A stretch of 64,000 nt of DNA from Dongia_B sp964406155 (GTDB lineage Bacteria > Pseudomonadota > Alphaproteobacteria > Dongiales > Dongiaceae), in contig CAYOQR010000007.1 of NCBI GenBank assembly GCA_964406155.1, positions 1 to 64,000 of the forward strand, read 5' to 3'. This document shows, piece after piece, positions 18,801 to 27,039 of this stretch. The notes under the pieces were generated by a model. It did no database searches. It worked only from the letters and a program-made list of their open reading frames with translations, and was not told the DNA's origin. Each line of letters starts with the position of its first letter. Within the stretch, counting starts at the first letter, position 1. The position numbers and the translations under genes were made by a program.

Positions 18801-19463
18801 TCAGACTGGCCGCAGGCGATAGGAAAGCCACCAGAAATGCGTGCCGATCCGTATCGCCAGATCGTCGGCCCGGGCACCGACCAGTGACATCAGTTCCTCG
18901 GCCGTGAAATAGTTCTTCAGCACCAGTTGCGTTTCGCCGGAGGGGAGAAGCCGCCGCCGATAAGTATCGTTCTCCCCCTCCGGTGCAACCAGCTCGCCGC
19001 CGATTTCGGGCACCAGGCTGTTATCGGCCAGGAAGACGACCGCACCCGGCAGCAGCACATCCTGCATCCCATCGATGAAACGCCGGAGGTCGGCGCGCCT
19101 TACATGGGAAAGCCAGCAGCAACTCAGCGCGCCATCGAACTGGCGCCCGAGCAGGCCGAGATCATAGGCATCGGCCAGTTGGAAGCTGACCTTGTCCGGC
19201 GCCAGGGGCTTCGTCCGGGCGATCTCCAGCGTCTCGGGTACCGCATCCGTTGCGGTGACATGGCGCGCCACGGCCGCCGCGTGGATCGTCCACCAGCCGG
19301 TGCCGGCGGCGATTTCCAGCACGTCGCGATCGACCAACGTCGCCCGGATGGCGCGCGCCAGATCTTCCTGTTCCGTCAGCCGCGCCGCATCGGGGCGGTG
19401 ATAGATGGCCTCGTATTCATGGGCCCGCCGGCGGTAATAATCCTTGAGATCATCGCCCAGCAT
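18801..19463 (-). CDS. Class I SAM-dependent methyltransferase
   Basis: 220 aa, methyltransferase type 11/25 fold. Motif I is DVLEIAAGTGWWTI, motif II carries TATDAVPETLEIA, and FQLADAYDL follows. The substrate is unknown. Its start abuts the stop of the upstream LysR gene, so the two form one transcript, divergent from the tmpA/tmpB-like pair. That context makes a role in the same metabolism possible but not shown. Confidence 0.8.
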   Translation of the reverse strand: MLGDDLKDYYRRRAHEYEAIYHRPDAARLTEQEDLARAIRATLVDRDVLEIAAGTGWWTIHAAAVARHVTATDAVPETLEIARTKPLAPDKVSFQLADAYDLGLLGRQFDGALSCCWLSHVRRADLRRFIDGMQDVLLPGAVVFLADNSLVPEIGGELVAPEGENDTYRRRLLPSGETQLVLKNYFTAEELMSLVGARADDLAIRIGTHFWWLSYRLRPV

Positions 19464-20396
19464 CTAGGCTTTCGCCTCAGCGGCCAGCCAGTCGCCGATC
19501 TTCGCCAGCAGCCGTTCGGCCGGATGGCTCTGACGATAGGTGAGGAAATAGCCGCGATCGTCGCGCCGGAGCCCCGGCAGCAATTGCACGAGACTGCCGG
19601 CCTGCAGCAGCGGATCGACCAGACCGCGCCAGCCGAGACCGATACCTTCGCCGGCCAGGGTCGCCTGCAGCAGCAGGGGATAGGTGCTGTAGACCAGTTG
19701 CGGTTTGGCGCCGGGAACCTTGACGTGCTGCAGCTTCAACCAGTGGCTCCAGGTCAGCCAATGCGGATTTGTCTCCTCCATATGCAGCAGCGGTTCGGCG
19801 AGGAGATCGGCGGCGCGGAGCGATTCCTGCCGCAGATGCGGCCGCCCCTCGAGATATTGCGGCGCGCAGATCGGGAAGACCTCTTCCGGGAAGAGCTTTA
19901 CCGAGACCCAGCCCGGCCATGGATTGGTGTCGAGCTGGCCGGTCCCGAAGCGGATGGCAAGATCGGCCCCGCTGAGGGTCATGTCGTCATCCTGGTCGCT
20001 GGTCATCAGGCGGAAGGACAGTTTCGGATAGGCCGCCCGCAACCGGCTGAAGCGCGGCATCAGCCATTGCTGGGCGAAGCCGAAATTGGCGGCGATGCGG
20101 ATGTTCTGTTCGCCGGCCTGGGCACGCAGGCTGGCGGTGCCCCGGGCGATGGAATCGAGACCGGCGGCAACCGCGTCGCGGTAATCCCGCCCCGCCGCGG
20201 TCAAAGCGAGACCCCGGCGGTTGCGCTGGAACAGGATTTGGCCGAGATCAGCCTCAAGCACCTGCAAATGGCGGCTGACGGCCGGCTGGCTGATGCCAAG
20301 CTCCCGCGCCGCCGCCGACATGCTGCCGAGGCGGGCAGCGGCTTCGAAGGGAATGAGGCAGCCGAGCGGTGGAAAGCGACGATTAGACATAACCAT
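19464..20396 (-). CDS. LysR-family regulator divergent from the tmpAB-like pair
   Basis: 310 aa. HTH at MSAAARELGISQPAVSRHLQ, then LALTAAG and an effector domain with GADLAIRFGTGQL and LAGEGIGLGWRGL. Its promoter region (20397-20489) is strikingly AT-rich next to its surroundings and is shared with the divergent oxygenase gene. It is therefore the probable local activator of that pair. The inducer is unknown; a phosphonate or quaternary amine is a guess from context. Confidence 0.88.
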   Translation of the reverse strand: MVMSNRRFPPLGCLIPFEAAARLGSMSAAARELGISQPAVSRHLQVLEADLGQILFQRNRRGLALTAAGRDYRDAVAAGLDSIARGTASLRAQAGEQNIRIAANFGFAQQWLMPRFSRLRAAYPKLSFRLMTSDQDDDMTLSGADLAIRFGTGQLDTNPWPGWVSVKLFPEEVFPICAPQYLEGRPHLRQESLRAADLLAEPLLHMEETNPHWLTWSHWLKLQHVKVPGAKPQLVYSTYPLLLQATLAGEGIGLGWRGLVDPLLQAGSLVQLLPGLRRDDRGYFLTYRQSHPAERLLAKIGDWLAAEAKA

Positions 20397-20489
20397 ATAT
20401 TATATCTATTCGAAAATTTTTCCAGCTATTCCAGCATACCGATATCAGAAATGATGGGATGATTTCGACACTAGACAGGCCGCCCGATC
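20397..20489. promoter_or_regulatory. AT-rich divergent control region (LysR / tmpA-like)
   Basis: 93 bp between divergent genes. The first ~60 bp are rich in A and T (ATATATTATATCTATTCG and an A4T5 run at 20413-20421), unlike the surrounding GC-rich DNA. This is where LysR binding and both promoters would be expected. No single clear palindrome could be fixed by eye. Confidence 0.55.
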
Positions 20490-21644
20490 ATGTCACAGGA
20501 TCTTACCGCGCGGGTCGAACTGATCGACCAGCCCAGCCCACACCTCCAGCTTCGCCGGGCCGATGGCGGCTGCGTCACGCTGCATCCCCTCTGGCTGCGC
20601 GAACGCTGCCGCTCTTCGGCCAGCATCGACCAGCGGACCGGCCAGCGGCTCTACAATCCCTCCGACCTCGATCCTGACCTTGCCATCACCGCCCTGCATC
20701 GGCCGGCAGCGGACCGCATCGCCATCCGCTTCAGCGACGGCCATGAGAGCCTGTTCGACGATGCCGAGATCCTGGCCGAGGCCGGCATGGCGCCGGAGCA
20801 TGACGGCCTGCCCACCCGCCTCGCCTGGAACGCGGCGCTGGCGCCCCTGCCGGAGGCGCATTGGCAGGCCGACCTGCCCGCCGCCGCCCTGCACGACATC
20901 GCGGCAAAGTTCCTGCGCTATGGCTTCGTCATCCTGCATGACGTGCCGCGCGTCTCCCAGGCCCTGTTCGGCGTCGCGGAAACCTTCGGCTTCGTGCGCG
21001 ACACCAATTTCGGCCGCCATTTCGAGGTTCGCTCGGTCCCCGACGCCAACGATCTCGCCTACAGCTCGCTGGCGCTCGACCCGCATGTCGACAACCCCTA
21101 TCGCGAGCCCTCGCCCGGCATTCAATTGCTGCATTGCCTGGTGAACGAAACGAGCGGCGGCCTCTCGACCCTGGTCGACGGCTATGCCTGCGCCGAAGCG
21201 CTGCGCCAGCGCGATCCCGAGGCCTATCGCCTCCTGACCCGAATTCCGGTGCGCTTCGACTTCAAGGATCGCGATGCCGAGCATACCGCCTGGCAGCCGC
21301 ATCTGAAGCTCGACGAGCGCGGCCAGTTCCAGGCGATCCATGTCAGCCCGCGCCTCGACTTCGTGCCGCTGCTGCCGGCCGAGGAGCTGCATGCTTTCTA
21401 TGCCGCCCGGCGCCAGCTCGATGGCATGCTGAAGGCGGCCGAATTCGAGATCCGCTTCCGCCTCGGCGACGGCGATCTCGTCATGTTCGACAACCGGCGC
21501 CTGCTGCATGGCCGCACCTCCTTCGATATCCGCGAGGGCAAGCGGCACCTGCAGGGCTGCTACATCGATATCGACGGGCCGCGCAGCCTCTATCGCGTGC
21601 TCGCCCGTCGCCTCGCCCAACACCAGATCGCCGCAGAGGAGTAA
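20490..21644 (+). CDS. TmpA-like Fe(II)/2-oxoglutarate dioxygenase (gamma-butyrobetaine hydroxylase family)
   Basis: 384 aa. An N-terminal DUF971-like domain (LHPLWLRERCRSSAS) precedes a TauD/TfdA-fold oxygenase. The Fe(II) facial triad is visible as H199 and D201 (DPHVDNPYREP) and H340 (DNRRLLHGRTSF). Such proteins are usually labelled gamma-butyrobetaine hydroxylase. When paired with a PhnZ-like HD protein, as here, they match TmpA, which hydroxylates 2-(trimethylammonio)ethylphosphonate. The N-terminal domain keeps only one Cys of the zinc-type cluster. The next gene starts 4 bp after the stop, so the two form an operon. A true butyrobetaine or trimethyllysine hydroxylase remains possible. 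Confidence 0.85.
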   Translation: MSQDLTARVELIDQPSPHLQLRRADGGCVTLHPLWLRERCRSSASIDQRTGQRLYNPSDLDPDLAITALHRPAADRIAIRFSDGHESLFDDAEILAEAGMAPEHDGLPTRLAWNAALAPLPEAHWQADLPAAALHDIAAKFLRYGFVILHDVPRVSQALFGVAETFGFVRDTNFGRHFEVRSVPDANDLAYSSLALDPHVDNPYREPSPGIQLLHCLVNETSGGLSTLVDGYACAEALRQRDPEAYRLLTRIPVRFDFKDRDAEHTAWQPHLKLDERGQFQAIHVSPRLDFVPLLPAEELHAFYAARRQLDGMLKAAEFEIRFRLGDGDLVMFDNRRLLHGRTSFDIREGKRHLQGCYIDIDGPRSLYRVLARRLAQHQIAAEE

Positions 21645-21648
21645 GGCC

Positions 21649-22242
21649 GTGTCCACCAATCCGCCGAAGAAGACCGTCAGTTTTTTGCAGATGAAGGACG
21701 GTACCCGCGAGGACTATCTGCTGCTCGACCAATCGGAACGCGATTTCGCTACCGGCCTGCCGGGCCGCGTGATGGAGGCCCTGGCGAAGCTCGATCATTC
21801 GCTGGACGGCTATAAGGTCAGCCGGCTCGAACATTCGCTGCAGACGGCGACCCGGGCCGAGGCGGATGGCGCCGATGAGGAGATGGTCGCCGCCGCGTTG
21901 ATCCACGATATCGGCGACGAACTGGCGCCCTATAACCACGCCGAGATCGCCGCTGGCCTGATCCGGCCCTATGTGCGGGCGGAAGTCACCTGGGTGATCG
22001 AGCAGCACGGCGTCTTCCAGATGTACTATTACGCCCATCATCTGGGCGGCAACCGCAATGCCCGCGACCGGTTCCGCGATCACCCCTGGTATGCGAGCTG
22101 CGATCGTTTCTGCGAGCGCTGGGATCAGGCCGCCTTCGATCCCGATTACGCCACCAAGCCGCTGAGCTATTGGGAACCGCTGGTGCGCGAGATCTTCGGC
22201 CGCAAGGCACATGATCCGCGCTATGTGAAATCGGCGGCGTGA
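21649..22242 (+). CDS. TmpB/PhnZ-like HD-domain mixed-valence di-iron oxygenase
   Basis: 197 aa. The HD-domain metal ligands fall in PhnZ order: H62 (LEHSLQTA), H86-D87 (LIHDIGD), H97 (YNHAEI), H120 (EQHG) and an Asp near 164-166 (FDPDY). PhnZ and TmpB use this site with O2 to cleave the C-P bond of a 1-hydroxyphosphonate; TmpB yields glycine betaine and phosphate. GTG 21649 is set by AGAGGAG at 21635-21641. It lies directly behind the TmpA-like gene. A generic HD phosphohydrolase is the less likely reading. The last codons lie in a 28-bp tandem repeat. Confidence 0.85.
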   Translation: MSTNPPKKTVSFLQMKDGTREDYLLLDQSERDFATGLPGRVMEALAKLDHSLDGYKVSRLEHSLQTATRAEADGADEEMVAAALIHDIGDELAPYNHAEIAAGLIRPYVRAEVTWVIEQHGVFQMYYYAHHLGGNRNARDRFRDHPWYASCDRFCERWDQAAFDPDYATKPLSYWEPLVREIFGRKAHDPRYVKSAA

Positions 22243-22298
22243 AGTCCTCTGCGTGAAATCGGCGGCGTGAAGTCCTCTGCGTGAAATCCGCCGCTTGA
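22225..22298. repeat. 28-bp tandem repeat spanning the tmpB-like stop
   Basis: Two perfect 28-bp copies (22225-22252 and 22253-22280) and a degenerate third (from 22281). The first copy encodes the C-terminal VKSAA and the stop codon, so each copy carries the TGA. Confidence 0.95.
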
Positions 22299-22310
22299 TC
22301 TGCGATAGCA

Positions 22311-22340
22311 GAGGCCGGTGGTGCCGAGGCCGATGGCGCC
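22311..22340. repeat. 15-bp tandem duplication downstream of eipB and tmpB
   Basis: GAGGCCGGTGGTGCC (22311-22325) is followed by a copy with two changes (22326-22340). Together with the 28-bp repeat it fills almost the entire gap between the convergent genes. Confidence 0.8.
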
Positions 22341-22349
22341 GGGGTCAGA

Positions 22350-23222
22350 TTACGGCGCCACTGTTCCGCTCTTGCATTTCGCCGGCGGCGGCACATCGAG
22401 CTTGGCGAGGTCGCCCTCCATCTCGACCCCGGCGAAGCTGAAGGTCATGCGGCCGATCACGCCGTTATCGTAGACCCGCAGGGTCTGCTCGAAATCCGGT
22501 TCTCCCTCGCCGTTATCGGCGAAGAAGAAAGCAAGATCGACCGGCCGCGACGGCACCTTCGCCAGGGCCGGAAATGTCTTGTCCTGATCCTGCCATTGCC
22601 CGACGCTCTGGCCGATCGCCGCCGTGATCTGCATCGGATTGTCGCTGACCGTGCCGTCGAAGACCTCGGCCGACAGGAACGTCTCGCCCTTTTCCGCCGC
22701 CTGCAGCAGGCGCAGGCTATGGGCGGTGGGCAACAGCACGCCGGCCGGCAGGCTGCGCTGGCCGCGATCCGGCAGGTCCGTCGTCACCGCGCCGTTGCCG
22801 CCGGCATCGAAACTGACCTCGCCCCGGCGCTGATCGCCTTTCTCGCCGTCCTGGAACTCTTCGGTCTGGTACCGGTAACGGCGGCCATCCTTCGATTCCC
22901 AAGTGATCTGACGCCATTCATAGGCCGTGTCGCCATTGTCGTCGCTGAGCCGCAGCTTGGCCTGCTGGTTGACCTGCCAGCCATCGCAGGTATCGAGCCA
23001 TTCGAAAACCAGCATGCCATCGGCGCTGACCGTCTCGGCACCGGTCGGCACCTGCACGCTGCGCAACGCGTAGATCGCCTTATGGGGCAGGATTTCCGCC
23101 GCCTCGGCGCCATCATTGGGAAGGGGGGAAAGGAGGGAAATCAGGGTGACGCCGGTCAGGAGAGCGAGTGTTCCGGAAAGCCTGCTCAATGCCAACATTG
23201 TCCCGCCGCCGATCCCTGTCAT
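22350..23222 (-). CDS. EipB/DUF1849 periplasmic cell-envelope protein
   Basis: 290 aa, with an N-terminal signal peptide (hydrophobic LSGTLALLTGVTLISLLSPL, cleavage near AEA). The mature part has DUF1849 features: HKAIYALRSVQ, WLDTCDGWQVNQQAKLRLS, the FFADNGEGEPDFEQTLRVYDNG stretch, and a C-terminal Cys (PPAKCKSG) that can pair with the Cys of DTCDG. In Brucella, EipB supports envelope integrity. An ATG at 23198 (MLALSRLSG) is a good alternative start with a shorter signal peptide. Confidence 0.82.
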   Translation of the reverse strand: MTGIGGGTMLALSRLSGTLALLTGVTLISLLSPLPNDGAEAAEILPHKAIYALRSVQVPTGAETVSADGMLVFEWLDTCDGWQVNQQAKLRLSDDNGDTAYEWRQITWESKDGRRYRYQTEEFQDGEKGDQRRGEVSFDAGGNGAVTTDLPDRGQRSLPAGVLLPTAHSLRLLQAAEKGETFLSAEVFDGTVSDNPMQITAAIGQSVGQWQDQDKTFPALAKVPSRPVDLAFFFADNGEGEPDFEQTLRVYDNGVIGRMTFSFAGVEMEGDLAKLDVPPPAKCKSGTVAP

Positions 23223-23346
23223 TCGGGCCCTGTCGCCTGCTCGTCAATTCGGGCCGCTCTGAGGCAGTATCGCATGGCCAAAGCTACCAAGATAGGCCTC
23301 CGTTCGCGCTGGACCGCGGATCGATCCCGATCCGGACGCTCCGGCG

Positions 23347-23376
23347 CCGGTTTTATTGAGACCGGTCTTATTGAGG
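23347..23376. repeat. 15-bp tandem duplication upstream of the D-2-hydroxyacid dehydrogenase
   Basis: CCGGTTTTATTGAGA (23347-23361) is followed by CCGGTCTTATTGAGG (23362-23376). The second copy supplies the TTGAGGA ribosome-binding sequence, 9 nt before the ATG at 23386. Confidence 0.88.
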
Positions 23377-23385
23377 AATGCCAGG

Positions 23386-24351
23386 ATGTCGAAGAAGCCG
23401 TTTATCCATGTGACCCGCAAATTGCCCGACGCCGTCACCCAGCGGCTGCTCGCCTCCTATGAAGCGAGCCTCAACCCGGAAGACCGGCTGCAAACGCCGG
23501 AGGAAATCCTCAAGGGTGCCGAAAAGGCCGATGCCCTGTTGGTCACCCCGACCGACAAGATCACCCCCGAGCTGATCGAGAAACTGCCGGCCAATGTAAA
23601 GATGATCGCGACCTTCTCGGTCGGCCATGAACACATCAATCTCGATGCCGCGAAGAAGCGCGGCCTGCCGGTTTCCAACACCCCGGACGTGCTGACCGAC
23701 GCCACCGCCGATATCGCGCTGCTGCTGATGCTGGGCGCCGCGCGCCGCGCCTATGAGGGCGAGCGGGCCGTGCGCGACGCAACCTGGAAATCCTGGTCCA
23801 CCGTCTACATGCTGGGCATCCACATGACCGGCAAGCGGCTCGGCATCTTCGGCATGGGCCGGATCGGTCAGGCCGTCGCCAAGCGCGCCCGCGCCTTCGA
23901 CATGGAGATCCATTATTCCAACCGCCGCCGCCTCTCGGCCGATCTAGAACAGGGCGCCATCTTCCATGCCGATCCCGAGGAAATGCTCAAGCATTGCGAC
24001 TTCCTCTCGGTCAATGCGCCGGGCGGTGCCGAGACCCATCACTGGCTGAACGCCGCCCGCATCGCCAAGCTGCCCGACGGCGCCATCGTCGTGAACACGG
24101 CGCGCGGCCCCCTGGTCGATGACGCTGCCCTGATCACCGCCCTGAAATCCGGCAAGCTGTTCGCCGCCGGCCTCGACGTCTTCGAGGGTGAGCCCAATAT
24201 CAACCCGGCCTATCGCGACCTGCCGAACGTCTTCCTGCTGCCGCATCTCGGCAGCGCGACGGTGGAGACCCGCAACGCCATGGGCTTCAAGGCGCTGGAC
24301 AATCTGGATGCCTTCTTTGCCGGCAAGCCGCTGCCCGACCGGGTCGTCTAA
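23386..24351 (+). CDS. D-2-hydroxyacid dehydrogenase (glyoxylate/hydroxypyruvate reductase-like)
   Basis: 321 aa. NAD(P)-binding motif GIFGMGRIGQAVAKRARAF, substrate-binding loop FSVGHEHINLDAA, and the catalytic triad Arg (NTARGPLVDD), Glu (GEPNIN region) and His (LLPHLGSATVETR). Closest by pattern to glyoxylate reductase GyaR/GhrB. It reduces glyoxylate or hydroxypyruvate. Monocistronic, with a strong terminator. Confidence 0.9.
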   Translation: MSKKPFIHVTRKLPDAVTQRLLASYEASLNPEDRLQTPEEILKGAEKADALLVTPTDKITPELIEKLPANVKMIATFSVGHEHINLDAAKKRGLPVSNTPDVLTDATADIALLLMLGAARRAYEGERAVRDATWKSWSTVYMLGIHMTGKRLGIFGMGRIGQAVAKRARAFDMEIHYSNRRRLSADLEQGAIFHADPEEMLKHCDFLSVNAPGGAETHHWLNAARIAKLPDGAIVVNTARGPLVDDAALITALKSGKLFAAGLDVFEGEPNINPAYRDLPNVFLLPHLGSATVETRNAMGFKALDNLDAFFAGKPLPDRVV

Positions 24352-24380
24352 GCGGACGAAGAGCCACAAGCATGGGAGAA

Positions 24381-24420
24381 GCGCGGCGTCCCCGGACCGG
24401 GGCGCCGCGCTTTTCCTTTT
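24381..24420 (+). terminator. Intrinsic terminator of the glyoxylate-reductase-like gene
   Basis: GCGCGGCG pairs with CGCCGCGC and an inner CCCCGG/CGGGG extends the stem (24381-24410). TTTTCCTTTT follows. Confidence 0.92.
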
Positions 24421-24500
24421 CCATCAATCCCTTGGTGTTTTGGGCCGGCTCGCTCAAAATCTCAGCTCAAGATCGTTGACTTTCCGCCCTTCCACGATAT

Positions 24501-24521
24501 TCTCTATCATATAAGTAGAGA
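24501..24521. promoter_or_regulatory. Candidate Rrf2-type operator at the regulator's own promoter
   Basis: TCTCTA at 24501-24506 and TAGAGA at 24516-24521 form an inverted repeat 12 bp upstream of the regulator ATG. Read on the minus strand, 24518-24501 matches 25064-25081 before the sulfate operon at 14 of 18 positions. Confidence 0.6.
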
Positions 24522-24533
24522 TTAGATAAAATC

Positions 24534-24980
24534 ATGCTGTCACAAAAAGCCAAGTATGCGATGCGGGCTTTGCTGTATCTGGCCCAGGCCGAACCGGAAA
24601 CCCCGGTCCTGATCGGCGATATCGCCGAAAAACAGCAGGTCCCGCGCAAGTTCCTGGAGCTGATCCTTCTGGAACTGAAGCGTCACGGGCTGGTGCGCAG
24701 CTATCGCGGCAAGAATGGCGGCTATACCCTGGCCCGCCCGCCGCGCGAGATCTTCTTCGGCCATGTGATCCGTACGATCGATGGCCCGTTGGCGCAGTTG
24801 CCCTGTGCCAGCAAGACCGCCTATCGGCGCTGCGAGGATTGCCAGGACGAGGCCAGCTGCGCGATTCGCAAGGTCCTGCGGCAGGTGCGCGATGCGTCTT
24901 CGCGCATCCTGGATCATACCAGCCTGGCCGATGTGTTGAGCCAGCGCTCGCCGGCCATCGATCTCGGCGCCGGCATCTGA
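24534..24980 (+). CDS. Rrf2-family transcriptional regulator, probable sulfur regulator
   Basis: 148 aa. Winged HTH of the Rrf2 family (YAMRALLYLAQ, IAEKQQVPRKFLELILLELKR, SYRGKNGGYTLARP). Four cysteines sit in the dimer/sensor region at residues 91, 100, 103 and 109 (PCASK, RRCEDC, ASCAIRKV), which could hold an Fe-S cluster or act as redox switches. It lies just upstream of the sulfate transporter operon in the same direction and shares a candidate operator with it. The likely role is sulfur- or cysteine-responsive repression of that operon and of itself. Confidence 0.85.
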   Translation: MLSQKAKYAMRALLYLAQAEPETPVLIGDIAEKQQVPRKFLELILLELKRHGLVRSYRGKNGGYTLARPPREIFFGHVIRTIDGPLAQLPCASKTAYRRCEDCQDEASCAIRKVLRQVRDASSRILDHTSLADVLSQRSPAIDLGAGI

Positions 24981-25063
24981 CAACCGATTACCCAAAACAG
25001 GGCAAACAACGGAAACAGTGTAGGGGTAGGAATGTTTCCGCAGTGTGGCTCTGACATAAAAGA

Positions 25064-25081
25064 CTACTAATTTGATCTAGA
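25064..25081 (+). promoter_or_regulatory. Candidate Rrf2-type operator before the sulfate operon
   Basis: CTACTAATTTGATCTAGA, 33 bp before the start of the binding-protein gene, matches the minus-strand site at 24518-24501 (CTACTTATATGATAGAGA) at 14 of 18 bases. The region is AT-rich against a GC-rich background. Confidence 0.55.
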
Positions 25082-25114
25082 TACTTGCACTAGTGTAGTT
25101 TAGAGGAGATGACC

Positions 25115-26155
25115 ATGACGCGGTTTCGCACGCTGATTTCCGGTGCCCCCAAATTGGTGGTCGCCGCCGCCTTTCTCGCCGCCGCCCAGCTCGGCTCGGC
25201 GCCCGTAGCCGTTGCCGACACCTCGCTGTTGAATGTGTCCTACGACCCCACCCGCGAGCTCTACAAAGCCTACAACGCCGCCTTCGCCAAGCATTGGAAA
25301 GAAACCACCGGCGAGGATGTGAAAATCGATTCCTCCCATGGCGGTTCCGGCAAACAGGCCCGCTCGGTGATCGACGGCCTGGAGGCCGATGTCGTCACCC
25401 TGGCCCTGGCCTATGATATAGACGAGATCAGCGCCAGGGGTGGGTTGCTGCCGGCCGATTGGCAGAAGCGCCTGCCGGATAACAGCACGCCTTATACCTC
25501 GACCATCGTTTTCCTGGTGCGCAAGGGCAATCCCAAGGCGATCAAGGACTGGCCCGATCTGGTGAAGGGCGATGTCCAGGTGATCACCCCCAACCCGAAG
25601 ACCTCGGGTGGCGCCCGCTGGAACTATCTCGCCGCCTGGGGCTATGCCCTCAAGGCCAATAACGGCGACGAGGCCAAGGCGAAGGATTTCGTCGCCCAGC
25701 TCTTCAAGCATGTCCCGGTGCTCGACACCGGTGCGCGCGGCGCCACCACCACCTTCGTGCAGCGTGGCATCGGCGATGTGCTGATCGCCTGGGAGAACGA
25801 GGCGCTGCTCGCCTTGAAGGAACTGGGCAAGGATCAGTTCGAGCTGGTCGTGCCGAGCCTCAGCATCCTCGCCGAGCCGCCCGTCGCCGTGGTCGACAAG
25901 GTGGTCGACAAGCATGGCACCCGCAAGGTCGCCGAGGCTTATCTGCAATACCTCTATTCGCCCGAAGGCCAGGAAATCGCGGCACAGAACTATTACCGCC
26001 CGCGTGATCCCAAGGTGGCCGAGAAATACGCCGCCGCCTTCCCGAAGATCTCGCTCTTCACCATCGATGAGGTCTTCGGCGGCTGGCAGAAGGCGCAGAA
26101 GACGCATTTCGCCGATGGCGGCGTCTTCGACCAGATCTATCAGCCCCAGCAGTAA
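25115..26155 (+). CDS. Sulfate ABC transporter substrate-binding protein
   Basis: 346 aa periplasmic protein of the Sbp/CysP family. Signal peptide with hydrophobic LVVAAAFLAAAQLGS and cleavage near AVA-DTS. Family signatures: NVSYDPTRELYKAYNAAF, the sulfate-contacting IDSSHGGSGKQARSVIDGL, VTLALAYDID and ITPNPKTSGGARWNYLAAW. ATG 25115 is preferred over ATG 25109 because AGAGGAG (25102-25108) sits 6 nt upstream of it. First gene of the sbp-cysT-cysW-cysA operon. Confidence 0.95.
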   Translation: MTRFRTLISGAPKLVVAAAFLAAAQLGSAPVAVADTSLLNVSYDPTRELYKAYNAAFAKHWKETTGEDVKIDSSHGGSGKQARSVIDGLEADVVTLALAYDIDEISARGGLLPADWQKRLPDNSTPYTSTIVFLVRKGNPKAIKDWPDLVKGDVQVITPNPKTSGGARWNYLAAWGYALKANNGDEAKAKDFVAQLFKHVPVLDTGARGATTTFVQRGIGDVLIAWENEALLALKELGKDQFELVVPSLSILAEPPVAVVDKVVDKHGTRKVAEAYLQYLYSPEGQEIAAQNYYRPRDPKVAEKYAAAFPKISLFTIDEVFGGWQKAQKTHFADGGVFDQIYQPQQ

Positions 26156-26166
26156 ACAGGGAAGAG

Positions 26167-27039
26167 ATGGCAGCCACCGCATCGACAGGTCGTCCACGCC
26201 CGCCTTTGCGGTGGAAACAGCCCAGCGTGATTCCCGGCTTCGGCATCACGCTGGGCTTTGCCCTGACCTATCTCAGTCTCATCGTTCTCATTCCCCTGGC
26301 CACGCTCATCCTGCGGCCGGTCGATCTCGGCTTCAGCGGCTTCTGGGCCGCGATCAGCACGCCGCGCGTCCTCGCCTCCTTGCGCGTCAGCTTCGGCGCC
26401 GCCTTGATCGCCGCCATCATCAACGCCTTCTTCGGCCTGATCGTCGCCTGGGTCCTGGTGCGCTACCGCTTCCCCTTGAAGCGCCTGGTCGACGCCCTGG
26501 TCGACCTGCCCTTCGCCTTGCCGACCGCCGTCGCCGGCATCGCCTTGACGGGGCTTTATGCGCCCAATGGCTGGATCGGCCACTATCTGGCGCAGCTCGG
26601 GATCAAGGTCGCCTTCACACCGCTCGGCATCGTCGTCGCCCTCACCTTCATCGGCCTGCCCTTCGTCGTCCGCACCGTGCAGCCGGTGCTGCAGGATCTC
26701 GATGTCGAATTCGAGGATGCCGCCGCCAGCCTGGGCGCGACACGCTGGCAGACCTTCCTCTTCGTCATCCTGCCCAGCATCGGCCCCGCCTTGCTGACCG
26801 GCTTCGCCCTGGCTTTCGCGCGCGCGGTCGGCGAATACGGCTCCGTCATCTTCATCGCCGGCAATATGCCGATGGTGTCCGAAGTGGCGCCCCTGCTGAT
26901 CGTCACCAAGCTGGAGCAATACGATTATGCCGGCGCGGCGGCGATCGCCGTCGTCATGCTCACCTTCTCTTTCCTGATCCTGCTCGGCGTCAACCGCCTG
27001 CAGCGCCATCTCAGCCGCCACCGGGATATCCTCGCATGA
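26167..27039 (+). CDS. cysT: Sulfate ABC transporter permease CysT
   Basis: 290 aa inner-membrane permease with about six membrane helices. The EAA loop reads FEDAAASLGATRWQTFLFVILP. It follows the binding-protein gene by 11 bp and overlaps cysW by 4 bp (ATGA), so it is translationally coupled. Confidence 0.95.
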   Translation: MAATASTGRPRPPLRWKQPSVIPGFGITLGFALTYLSLIVLIPLATLILRPVDLGFSGFWAAISTPRVLASLRVSFGAALIAAIINAFFGLIVAWVLVRYRFPLKRLVDALVDLPFALPTAVAGIALTGLYAPNGWIGHYLAQLGIKVAFTPLGIVVALTFIGLPFVVRTVQPVLQDLDVEFEDAAASLGATRWQTFLFVILPSIGPALLTGFALAFARAVGEYGSVIFIAGNMPMVSEVAPLLIVTKLEQYDYAGAAAIAVVMLTFSFLILLGVNRLQRHLSRHRDILA

